Below the pieces are notes generated by a model that saw only the letters and a program-made list of their open reading frames with translations, was not told where the DNA came from and searched no databases. A stretch of 38,427 bases of DNA from Chloroflexota bacterium (GTDB taxonomy: Bacteria; Chloroflexota; UBA11872), in assembly GCA_011523785.1 (NCBI GenBank), contig WTFW01000137.1, positions 1 to 38,427 of the forward strand, in the 5' to 3' direction. Position numbers and translations under genes: made by a program. Below are positions 25,229 to 31,643 of the stretch, in pieces; the first letter of the stretch is position 1, and each line of letters opens with the position of its first letter.

Positions 25229-25644
25229 TCCGCCCGGTAAGCGACGAGCGTCAGGTGGTTGCGGCCTTCTTCCCGCCGGTAGGTCAATTCATCCATCAGC
25301 TTCCGCACCAGGAACACGCCCAGGCCGCCGATCGGCCGCTCCTCCATCGGCGCGTTCACGTCGGGAACGGGAGCGTCGGTCAGCGGGTCGAACGGTTTAC
25401 CGTCGTCCACCATCTCGATCGTCAGTGCATCCTCGGTGGAGCTAAATGTGAACGAGATGTCGTGCAGCCCGCCGTCGTGGCCGTGGTTGATGGTGTTAAT
25501 CGCCAACTCTTCCAGCACCAGGTTGACCTTGCCCACCAGGGCCGGCGACCAGTTGTCCTCCTCGCCCAGGTTCTCCACGGCCTCCGTCAGCCGGTTCAGC
25601 TCGTCCAGTCTCGTTTCGATCGTCAGGGTGCGCGTGAGACCCAT
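25225..25644 (-). CDS. RsbW-like serine kinase / anti-sigma factor
   Basis: A 139-aa GHKL-type ATPase of the RsbW/SpoIIAB group. Motifs are LVLEELAINTINHGH (N box), MVDDGKPFDP (G1 box) and IGGLGVFLVRKLMDEL (G2 box). Family members bind a sigma factor or another partner and phosphorylate a STAS antagonist on serine. Three STAS domains lie upstream in the operon and the opposing phosphatase is the adjacent gene. No sigma factor gene is seen, so the controlled partner is unknown. The start overlaps the phosphatase gene stop as TAATG and its end overlaps the binding-protein gene as ATGA. Confidence 0.92.
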   Translation of the reverse strand: MGLTRTLTIETRLDELNRLTEAVENLGEEDNWSPALVGKVNLVLEELAINTINHGHDGGLHDISFTFSSTEDALTIEMVDDGKPFDPLTDAPVPDVNAPMEERPIGGLGVFLVRKLMDELTYRREEGRNHLTLVAYRAE

Positions 25645-26813
25645 TACCCGTCTCCCGTACGGCGAAAGGTCAGGCAGGTAATGTCGTCCGACGCCGGGTT
25701 GTCGCCCACGAACTCGCTCACGGCGTCAAACACAACGTCGTTGGCAGCCTCCGCATCGCTCCCCGGGTCAGCCGCCAGCGCCGTGCGCAGCCGCTCCAGG
25801 CCAAACTGCTCCTCGGTGCTGTCCATGGCTTCGCTGACGCCATCGGTATACAGCACGATGGTGTCGCCCGGCTCCAGGAACACGCTGTTCTGCCGATATT
25901 CCAGGTCGGGCAACAGGCCCAAGGCAATGCCACCCGTCAGCGGAAGGTTCGTTGAACTGCCGTCGGGCTTCACCAGCAGCGGCGGGTCGTGCCCGCCGCT
26001 CGCGTAGACAAACTCACCGGTGTCCGGGTTGTATTCGGCGTAGAGCACCGTCACGAACATCTCGGTTTCGTTGTCTTCAAAAAGCAGGTTGTTGACCTCG
26101 CGCAGCACGTCGCCGGGTCCGCCGGACCCAATCGCGGCGCCTTTGATCAGGGTGCGCGTGGACATCATGAACAGGGCGGCGGGCACTCCCTTGTCCGATA
26201 CATCGGCGACGGTCATGCCGATGCACTCGTTTTCCAGCGACACGACGTCAAAAAAGTCGCCGCCAACGCTGCGCGCCGGTTCCATATTGGCGAAGATCTG
26301 GTAATGCGGGCTCTCTGGAAAATGGGTGGGGAGAATCGACTGCTGCATCTTGCTGGCGACGCTCAACTCGTTCTGCAGGGCCACCAGTTGATCGCGCGAC
26401 GCCAGGGCCTCCCGCCACTCCATCAGATGTTGCAGCGTCCGGTCGATCGTCACCCGCAGGTCGCGAAAATCAATGGGCTTGGTGACGAAATCAAACGCCC
26501 CGCGGTTCATCGCCGTCCTGATGTTCTCCATGTCGCCGTAGGCGGAAACGATGATGGATCGAATGTTGGGGTCGACCTTGGGGATCTGCTGCAGCAGCGT
26601 CAGGCCGTCCATCTCCGGCATGTTGATGTCCGACACCACCATGTCGATATCGTCTTCGGCGTGCAGCCGATCCAGGGCTTGGACGCCGTTGCGGGCAAAG
26701 ACGAACGTGTACTGACCGCGCCGGATATTGCGCCGCATGCGCTGCAGCATCAGCGGTTCCAGGTCCGGCTCGTCATCAACAACCAGGATCTTGTAGGGGG
26801 GCTTGACTACCAC
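25644..26813 (-). CDS. Receiver-PP2C phosphatase (RsbU-like response regulator)
   Basis: The N-terminal receiver (residues about 7-130) has the acidic pocket VVDDE, the phospho-acceptor D62 in VVSDINMPEMDG and K112 in TKPID. A coiled linker (about 130-160) follows. The SpoIIE-type PP2C domain begins with QQSILPT and has metal ligands in GGDFFDV (184-190), VADVSDKG (202-209) and, near the end, YTDGVSEAMD and DDITCL. The protein should dephosphorylate a STAS protein when its receiver is phosphorylated, presumably by the kinase in the operon. The GTG start, preceded by AGGGTG, overlaps the upstream gene by seven bases. Confidence 0.94.
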   Translation of the reverse strand: MVVKPPYKILVVDDEPDLEPLMLQRMRRNIRRGQYTFVFARNGVQALDRLHAEDDIDMVVSDINMPEMDGLTLLQQIPKVDPNIRSIIVSAYGDMENIRTAMNRGAFDFVTKPIDFRDLRVTIDRTLQHLMEWREALASRDQLVALQNELSVASKMQQSILPTHFPESPHYQIFANMEPARSVGGDFFDVVSLENECIGMTVADVSDKGVPAALFMMSTRTLIKGAAIGSGGPGDVLREVNNLLFEDNETEMFVTVLYAEYNPDTGEFVYASGGHDPPLLVKPDGSSTNLPLTGGIALGLLPDLEYRQNSVFLEPGDTIVLYTDGVSEAMDSTEEQFGLERLRTALAADPGSDAEAANDVVFDAVSEFVGDNPASDDITCLTFRRTGDG

Positions 26814-27778
26814 GATTTCACCCTATCGTTCCCAGCAGGCGGATCGGCGCCCACGGGGGCAAGCGGAATCTTGCTTGTGCAAGCGGCCAGCGCTTCGGCT
26901 TGGGTGTCACACACCGGAATGATCTGATCGAATCCGCTGACGTTAAAGACCCGGTGGACTTCTTCGGTGACCGAGCAAATGCCAAGCTCGGCGCCTTGCT
27001 GGCGCAGCGATTTGGCCAGGGCCAGCACGACTCGCAGCCCCGCACTGCTGATGTAGTCGAGCTGGCGGCAATCCAGAATCATCGCCGTTTCGCAGGCTTT
27101 TCTTACAACCGTCAGGGCCGTCTCGAACCGCCGGATGGTCGTGGCGTCCACGCGCCCTTCCACGGCGACCACGACCACCCCGTCGGGAGTCGCACTTAGC
27201 ACGGCAAGCTTGACTTGACCGCCGGAAGACGGCGCGCGTCCTTCCACGTCATCGGCGTACAGGCCGTCGGGTTCCATGTGGATCAAAACGGGAGACTCGA
27301 CCAACGAGTCGGCCGCCGTGGCCGGACGGGACTCCGGCATCCCCTCCGCGGAATCATCGCCTGCCGCCTTATGGCGCATGAGCGCCCGGTGTTCCAGGGC
27401 CCGCTCGATCGTGGCGCGCAAATCCTTGAAGTCGATGGGCTTGGTGACGAAGTCGAACGCCCCGCGGTTCATGGCCGACCGGATGTTGTCGATGTCCCCA
27501 TAGGCCGTAACGATCACTGAGCGTATGTCCGGGTCAACGTCCGGAATCTGCTGCAGCAGGGTCAGCCCGTCCATCTCCGGCATATTGATGTCCGAGAGGA
27601 CAATGTCGATGTCGTTCTCGCGCAGCCGCTCCAGCGCCTCCACGCCGTTGCGGGCGAAGACAAACTCGAACTGACCCTTGCGGACGCTGCGGCGCATCCG
27701 CTGCCGCATCAGGACTTCCAGGTCGGCCTCGTCGTCAACGACCAGGATCTTGGCAGGGGCGTCCAACGCCATGGTCAC
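26807..27778 (-). CDS. Receiver-STAS fusion (response-regulator anti-sigma antagonist)
   Basis: This 323-aa protein has a receiver at about residues 10-130 (D63 in LSDINMPEMDG, TKPID) and a low-complexity linker (about 135-205). A C-terminal STAS domain (about 205-312) contains the potential phosphoserine motif DYISSAGLRVVL. The receiver is roughly three quarters identical by eye to that of the receiver-PP2C protein next door, so the two arose by duplication. The STAS part ends in SGFDQIIPV and TQAEALAA, shared with the two small STAS proteins. This combines two-component and partner-switching inputs in one chain. The start is GTG 27778 or ATG 27772; neither has a strong ribosome binding site. 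Confidence 0.9.
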   Translation of the reverse strand: MTMALDAPAKILVVDDEADLEVLMRQRMRRSVRKGQFEFVFARNGVEALERLRENDIDIVLSDINMPEMDGLTLLQQIPDVDPDIRSVIVTAYGDIDNIRSAMNRGAFDFVTKPIDFKDLRATIERALEHRALMRHKAAGDDSAEGMPESRPATAADSLVESPVLIHMEPDGLYADDVEGRAPSSGGQVKLAVLSATPDGVVVVAVEGRVDATTIRRFETALTVVRKACETAMILDCRQLDYISSAGLRVVLALAKSLRQQGAELGICSVTEEVHRVFNVSGFDQIIPVCDTQAEALAACTSKIPLAPVGADPPAGNDRVKSW

Positions 27779-27839
27779 GCCCAGCGGCTCGCAGAGCGGT
27801 CGCCCGCACCGGGCGTCCTGGCCCGAATATCGGTGGCCG

Positions 27840-28196
27840 CTAGCGCGAACATGCGGCCAGAGCCTCGGCTTGGGAGTCGTGCACGGGAATAATCTGGTCG
27901 AATCCGCTCACCTCCAAGACCTTGCGGAGGGACTCCGGCACTGAGCAAACCGTCAGCATGCCGCCTTTCCGCGCCTGGGACTTCGTGAGTCCCAGCAGAA
28001 CGCGAAGCGCCGCACTGCTGATATACGTAAGGTTCTCGAGATCCAGCACCAGACCCTTCGTACCGGCGTCGGCCACGGTACCCAGCACGCGCTGGAATCT
28101 CGGGGCGGTGGAGCCATCCACCCGGCCCTCGATCGCGACGACCATCACCCCATTTCCGGTGACGTTCACCACGTTCACGTTCACTTGGTCTCTCAA
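27840..28196 (-). CDS. STAS-domain anti-anti-sigma factor (second)
   Basis: A 118-aa single-domain STAS protein of the SpoIIAA/RsbV type. Features are EGRVDGSTAPRFQ in the N-terminal half, the serine motif YISSAALRVLLG in the phosphorylation loop and SGFDQIIPVHDSQAEALAA at the C-terminus. It should be a substrate of the RsbW-like kinase and the PP2C phosphatase of the operon. The start is TTG 28196, or GTG 28184 a few codons in. It lies 61 bp upstream of the receiver-STAS gene and 103 bp downstream of the other STAS gene. Confidence 0.9.
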   Translation of the reverse strand: MRDQVNVNVVNVTGNGVMVVAIEGRVDGSTAPRFQRVLGTVADAGTKGLVLDLENLTYISSAALRVLLGLTKSQARKGGMLTVCSVPESLRKVLEVSGFDQIIPVHDSQAEALAACSR

Positions 28197-28299
28197 TTCC
28201 TACAGACACTTAACAGAACGCTCCCCGCGGCTGTCCTGGAGCGTTTCGCCCGGTCGCTCGCGGATCGGCCACGTCGCCGTCCGCCACGCACGCCGGGGC

Positions 28300-28644
28300 T
28301 CAGCTCTTGCGGGCGGCGAGCGCTTCGGCCTGGGTGGCGTGAATGGGGATGATTTGGTCGAAGCCGCTGACGCTGAAGATTTCGCGGATCGGGTCCGACA
28401 GCGAACAGATAGAAAGCGTGGCTTCCTTGCGCTGCAGGGACTTGGCCGCCAGCAGGATCACGCGCAGCCCCGCGCTGCTGATGTACGTCAGCCGCTCCAT
28501 GTCCAGAATCACCGCCTGGTCGCTGGCCTCGATCACGGCCTCCAGGGCGCTCTGGAAGTCGCGGGCGTTGGTGCCGTCCACTCGGCCATCCGCCGTCACG
28601 ACGATGGCGTTGTCGTTCCACGCCCACTCGGTGCTAACGCTCAT
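28300..28644 (-). CDS. STAS-domain anti-anti-sigma factor (first)
   Basis: A 114-aa STAS protein paralogous to its neighbour: ADGRVDGTNARDFQ, serine motif YISSAGLRVILLA, and SGFDQIIPIHATQAEALAA. The ATG at 28644 is preceded by AAGGAGA at seven bases, which decides the start against a longer in-frame version. It appears to be the first gene of the signalling operon, which runs leftward to the histidine kinase. By family it competes for the RsbW-like partner when unphosphorylated. Confidence 0.92.
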   Translation of the reverse strand: MSVSTEWAWNDNAIVVTADGRVDGTNARDFQSALEAVIEASDQAVILDMERLTYISSAGLRVILLAAKSLQRKEATLSICSLSDPIREIFSVSGFDQIIPIHATQAEALAARKS

Positions 28645-29096
28645 GGGATTCGTCTCCTTGCCTGCTCCAGCAGTCTCCCACGCTTGGGGGCCGAGTGCAC
28701 AATCTGATGAGGCAGCGCTTCGCCGGCCCATGTCGCGCAGAGTTCGAGGCCACCGCTGCCCACGGGCCCACTGCCTACCGCAACGCCCACGAAATCATGG
28801 CCCGAGACCTGAATCTCAGTATTAGATATCGGCATGGTAGACAGAACGATTTGGCCTTGGGCGGGCGACAGTACCGCCAACATGCGAATAAGTTCGCGTA
28901 GCCTAGCAGATACCAGTGCTCGCGGTTGCATGGCAAACCACCATGCTGCGGCATCCTGGCAAGGTACTCGCGGCGGCGTCCATTCGACGGTTCTGGCCGG
29001 CCGCGAAATATCATCTGGCATGGCAGAAGCGCCGCTGCCGGTGTGCGACCGGCCAGCGACCATTCGGCGTGCTCAGGAGTTCACTGGCCCACGCCC
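28645..29096. other. Divergent intergenic region between the STAS operon and the Sua5-like gene
   Basis: This 450-bp region is less GC-rich than the genes around it, especially about 28790-28900. It should hold the promoters of the signalling operon (leftward) and the Sua5 gene (rightward). I found no box pair I would defend. A minus-strand open frame (28641-29063, up to 140 codons) spans most of it and its stop overlaps the STAS start as ATGA. Its third-position GC is low for this genome and it has no recognisable motif, so I do not call it a gene. Confidence 0.4.
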
Positions 29097-29768
29097 ATGA
29101 CTGGACTTTCCATCCCGCCTGACGCCGAGTCCCAGGTTGACGAAATGTCGTCGACATGCGCCGTAGCCCGTTGCGCCAGGCTGCTGGCAGCGGGTGGGGT
29201 TGCCGCAATCCCAACGGACACCCTGTATGGACTGGCCGCCAGTATCCGCGCCCCCGAGGCTGTAGCGCGCATCCTTGGCATCAAGACCCGAGACCCCGGC
29301 GCCGGCATCCCGGTACTTGTCGAAAGCGCGGCGCAGGCCGGCGAGATCGCCGACCTGTCGCCCGAGGCGCGTCGCCTTGCCCGCGCCTTCTGGCCTGGCG
29401 CCGTAACACTGGTGCTGCCCGCCCGCTCGGGTGTCGATCGGCGGCTGCTTGGTCCTGGCGGAACGGTCGGCGTACGCGTTCCGGCTTCCGGCATCGTCCG
29501 CGATCTGATTCGCCTCGTCGGGGCGCCACTTACCGGCACCAGCGCCAACCTGCACAATCAGCCGCCGCCCATGACCGCCCAGGCAGCCGCGGACGCAGTC
29601 GGGCACGTGGTGGACCTGGTACTGGACGGCGGACCAGGCGCTGGCGCGCCCTCCACCGTAATCGACCTGGCGCAAGATCCTCCGCTTATCCTGCGTAACG
29701 GCGCCGTGGACGCGCCGACCATTCAGGCTGTCGTACCCGCCGTGCGTCCGTCCGTCGACGCTGGCTGA
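29097..29768 (+). CDS. Sua5/YciO/YrdC family threonylcarbamoyl-AMP synthase
   Basis: Makes threonylcarbamoyl-AMP from threonine, bicarbonate and ATP for the t6A modification of tRNAs at A37. The 223-aa single-domain protein has the family signature AAIPTDTLYGLAA, KTRDPGAGIPVLV in the lysine-arginine loop (usually KxRP..KPL), WPGAVTLVLPA, VGVRVPAS, LTGTSANLHNQPPP and GAPSTVID near the end. The open frame extends upstream to 28926, but that part is not conserved. I chose ATG 29097; ATG 29145 with a weak AGG is an alternative that still keeps the domain. Its stop overlaps the next ATG by one base. Confidence 0.9.
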   Translation: MTGLSIPPDAESQVDEMSSTCAVARCARLLAAGGVAAIPTDTLYGLAASIRAPEAVARILGIKTRDPGAGIPVLVESAAQAGEIADLSPEARRLARAFWPGAVTLVLPARSGVDRRLLGPGGTVGVRVPASGIVRDLIRLVGAPLTGTSANLHNQPPPMTAQAAADAVGHVVDLVLDGGPGAGAPSTVIDLAQDPPLILRNGAVDAPTIQAVVPAVRPSVDAG

Positions 29769-30178
29769 TGAGCAACGCGCCAGTCGAGCTGGTCGGCGGC
29801 TTCACTAGCGCCGAGGCGCGATTCCTCCGCGGCCAGTTCGACGACTGCCGGATTGACCTGATCGCCCGCTCGCTGCTCGACCAGCGCACCGCCCTGCTGC
29901 GCTGGCAGCCCGCCGCGGACATGCATCCACACGTTGTCGAAACCGCGTCGCCCCGCGTGACCGACCGTCGCCGCCGCCCGTCCGTCGCCTGGTACGTACT
30001 GGAACACGAACCGGATCTGCGCCTCGTCCCAATTGCCTCCGGCCCCGACCTGCGCGACAGCTACCCGGACCACTTCCCGGCCGATGCCGTGCCGGATCAG
30101 CCGACCGGCAAGGGCTGCTTGCCATTCAGCCGGTGGCTATGGCCCCTGGCAACGGCAGTCGCCCTGGCTTCAATCTGA
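29768..30178 (+). CDS. Hypothetical protein coupled to the Sua5-like gene
   Basis: This 136-aa open frame starts on the last base of the Sua5 stop (TGATG), which suggests translational coupling, and its codons have the high third-position GC of the neighbours. I recognise no family. The middle (RRRRPSVAWYVLEHEPDLRL) looks protein-like, and the C-terminus ends in a short hydrophobic stretch (WLWPLATAVALASI). The last codons lie inside a strong hairpin, which is odd for a conserved C-terminus and leaves some doubt that the whole frame is used. Confidence 0.55.
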   Translation: MSNAPVELVGGFTSAEARFLRGQFDDCRIDLIARSLLDQRTALLRWQPAADMHPHVVETASPRVTDRRRRPSVAWYVLEHEPDLRLVPIASGPDLRDSYPDHFPADAVPDQPTGKGCLPFSRWLWPLATAVALASI

Positions 30179-30192
30179 AGCCAGGGCGACCA
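30160..30192. terminator. Strong hairpin between convergent genes
   Basis: A perfect 15-bp inverted repeat (GTCGCCCTGGCTTCA, loop ATC, TGAAGCCAGGGCGAC) covers the stop of the hypothetical gene and lies 46 bp past the end of the leftward virion-like operon. It has no T-run on either strand. As it sits between convergent transcription units it may stop both, or protect the 3' ends of the mRNAs. Confidence 0.6.
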
Positions 30193-30238
30193 CGCCAGAG
30201 TGTCGCGCGGCGCAGCGTGCGCCCGCCGCGGATGCTCG

Positions 30239-30580
30239 CTATGCCGCCAGCCGGCCTTTGATCTGACCGAGCGAGTCCGCAATCGACGCCTGGTAGCGCG
30301 TCATTTCGGTGTGATGCGTCGTCAGGCTGCGGTCAATGCTCTCCAGCAACTGCAGCGCACGCGTTTCCGAGTCGGTGCCGCGGGAGCGGCTGCGCCAGCG
30401 CACCATCTCGTTGCGCACCGCGCGCGCGATATACACGGTCACGGCTGTAATGATGCCGATGGTTTCGGGTTCCAAGGCGTTTGCCTCCTTCGAGTGATTG
30501 ATGAAGCGGCCGGGAGCTGCCTCGGCCGGCGGGTCGAACAGGTTCGGCTCTGGTGAGCCAGGCAGGTCAGTGGCTCCCAT
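30239..30580 (-). CDS. Small one-helix membrane protein, holin position of the virion-like operon
   Basis: Last gene of the leftward virion-like operon. With ATG 30580 it has 113 residues and its start overlaps the tail-fibre gene stop as TAATG. A TTG at 30475, preceded by a perfect AAGGAGG at eight bases, would give 78 residues and is a strong alternative. The conserved-looking part is one hydrophobic helix (IGIITAVTVYIARAV), then a basic stretch, then a charged helix (ALQLLESIDRSL) that could coil. Size, single helix and placement after a tail-fibre gene recall phage holins or similar lysis proteins, but there is no sequence proof. Confidence 0.65.
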   Translation of the reverse strand: MGATDLPGSPEPNLFDPPAEAAPGRFINHSKEANALEPETIGIITAVTVYIARAVRNEMVRWRSRSRGTDSETRALQLLESIDRSLTTHHTEMTRYQASIADSLGQIKGRLAA

Positions 30581-31632
30581 TACACGGCCCCAATTGCCAG
30601 CCAATAGACCAGCCCGGGGTTCGTGTTGCTGAAGTTACGGCCGTCGCCCGTGGCGGCCTGTAGGGTGAAGCCGTTGACGCGCAGGTTGGTGCAGCGTGCA
30701 ATCACACGGCGGCCGCCGATATCCTCGCGCGGCGTGGCCAGGGCCGCGTAGACCGTGCGGAAGGCTGACTCGAATGTCACGTCAAGATCCGACCAGTTCT
30801 GCGAGGTCACGCCCGCCACCGAGGCCACGCCAACCTCCGCCCGCCACTGCCCCCGGTCAGTGTGGTTGGCGGGTGCGCTGTCCTGGAAGTTGGTCAGGCG
30901 CAGGGCCTGGTCCAGCGGACTGGGCGTAAACGCCGGCGCCAGCGTGCCTTCGGCCAGTTGCAGCCCGTCGAACCAGGCCGTGGTGTCGCCCTGCTTCAGC
31001 TTGCAGAGCGCCAGCAGCGCCGGTGCCGCGCTGTCAACGTCAATCGTCGCGGTCAGCCACTCCCAGGCCGAGCCGCCCGAGTGGTAGGCCGAGATGGACG
31101 TGGTCACACCGTCGCCCAGCTCCAGCCGCGCTCGATTGGGAACCGTTGCGTAGACCCAGCCGCCCAGGGTGAACGTGCGCCCCCGGAGGTAGGTCAGCCC
31201 GCCCACGTCATCGGCCAGGCCGCGGCGCAAATCGCAGTCGGCGCCCCGCCGCGTCAGCGACGTCGCGTAGCGTCCGTGCTTGACGACGGAAGTCGCGCGC
31301 GCGACCTGAGCGTCGCGTCCGGACAGCGACCAGCCATCCGGCGCCGCCAATCCACCCGCCGACCACGACTCAAAGCTGGCGTTGGGCAGGTGGTTGTTGA
31401 ACTGCTCCGCATGGAAGCTGTCCGGCGCCAGCTTGGCGGTGGTCACCGCGCCCGCGGCCAGCGCCGCCTCCGTCAGTTGGGGGCCTTCGCCCGCCCGGCC
31501 ACTGTGGTCGTGCCCGGTCGCGGCGTGGAAGCCGGCGTCGATCAGGTCGGCGTTGTTGTTGAACACGTTGATGTCGTATTGCTCGGCGCCCTCCGGCTTC
31601 GTCAGCCGCAGGTTCGCCGTGGTAGTTGCCAT
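30580..31632 (-). CDS. Tail-fibre-like protein with carbohydrate-binding-type domain
   Basis: This 350-aa protein opens with NLRLTKPEGAEQYDINVFNN, a pattern common at the N-terminus of phage tail fibre or baseplate attachment proteins. Next is ATGHDHSGRAGEG, typical of fibre repeats. Residues about 85-235 form a jelly-roll-like carbohydrate-binding segment (LPNASFESWSAGG, GWSLSGRDAQVAR, TFTLGGWVYAT, AWFDGLQLAEG). The last 80 residues (TSQNWSDLDVTFESAF, TNLRVNGFTLQA, VYWLAIGAV) resemble the short H-type lectin-like tip domain of fibres. ATG 31632 is fixed by AGGAGG at eight bases; a longer in-frame version is not supported. It probably binds surface glycans. Confidence 0.8.
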   Translation of the reverse strand: MATTTANLRLTKPEGAEQYDINVFNNNADLIDAGFHAATGHDHSGRAGEGPQLTEAALAAGAVTTAKLAPDSFHAEQFNNHLPNASFESWSAGGLAAPDGWSLSGRDAQVARATSVVKHGRYATSLTRRGADCDLRRGLADDVGGLTYLRGRTFTLGGWVYATVPNRARLELGDGVTTSISAYHSGGSAWEWLTATIDVDSAAPALLALCKLKQGDTTAWFDGLQLAEGTLAPAFTPSPLDQALRLTNFQDSAPANHTDRGQWRAEVGVASVAGVTSQNWSDLDVTFESAFRTVYAALATPREDIGGRRVIARCTNLRVNGFTLQAATGDGRNFSNTNPGLVYWLAIGAV

Positions 31633-31643
31633 ATCGCGGCCTC

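Noticed and set aside
28641-29063. Minus-strand open frame of up to 140 codons overlapping the STAS start as ATGA
   Set aside because: Third-position GC is lower than in the surrounding genes, no motif or family is recognisable and no good ribosome binding site precedes it. The overlap may be coincidental.
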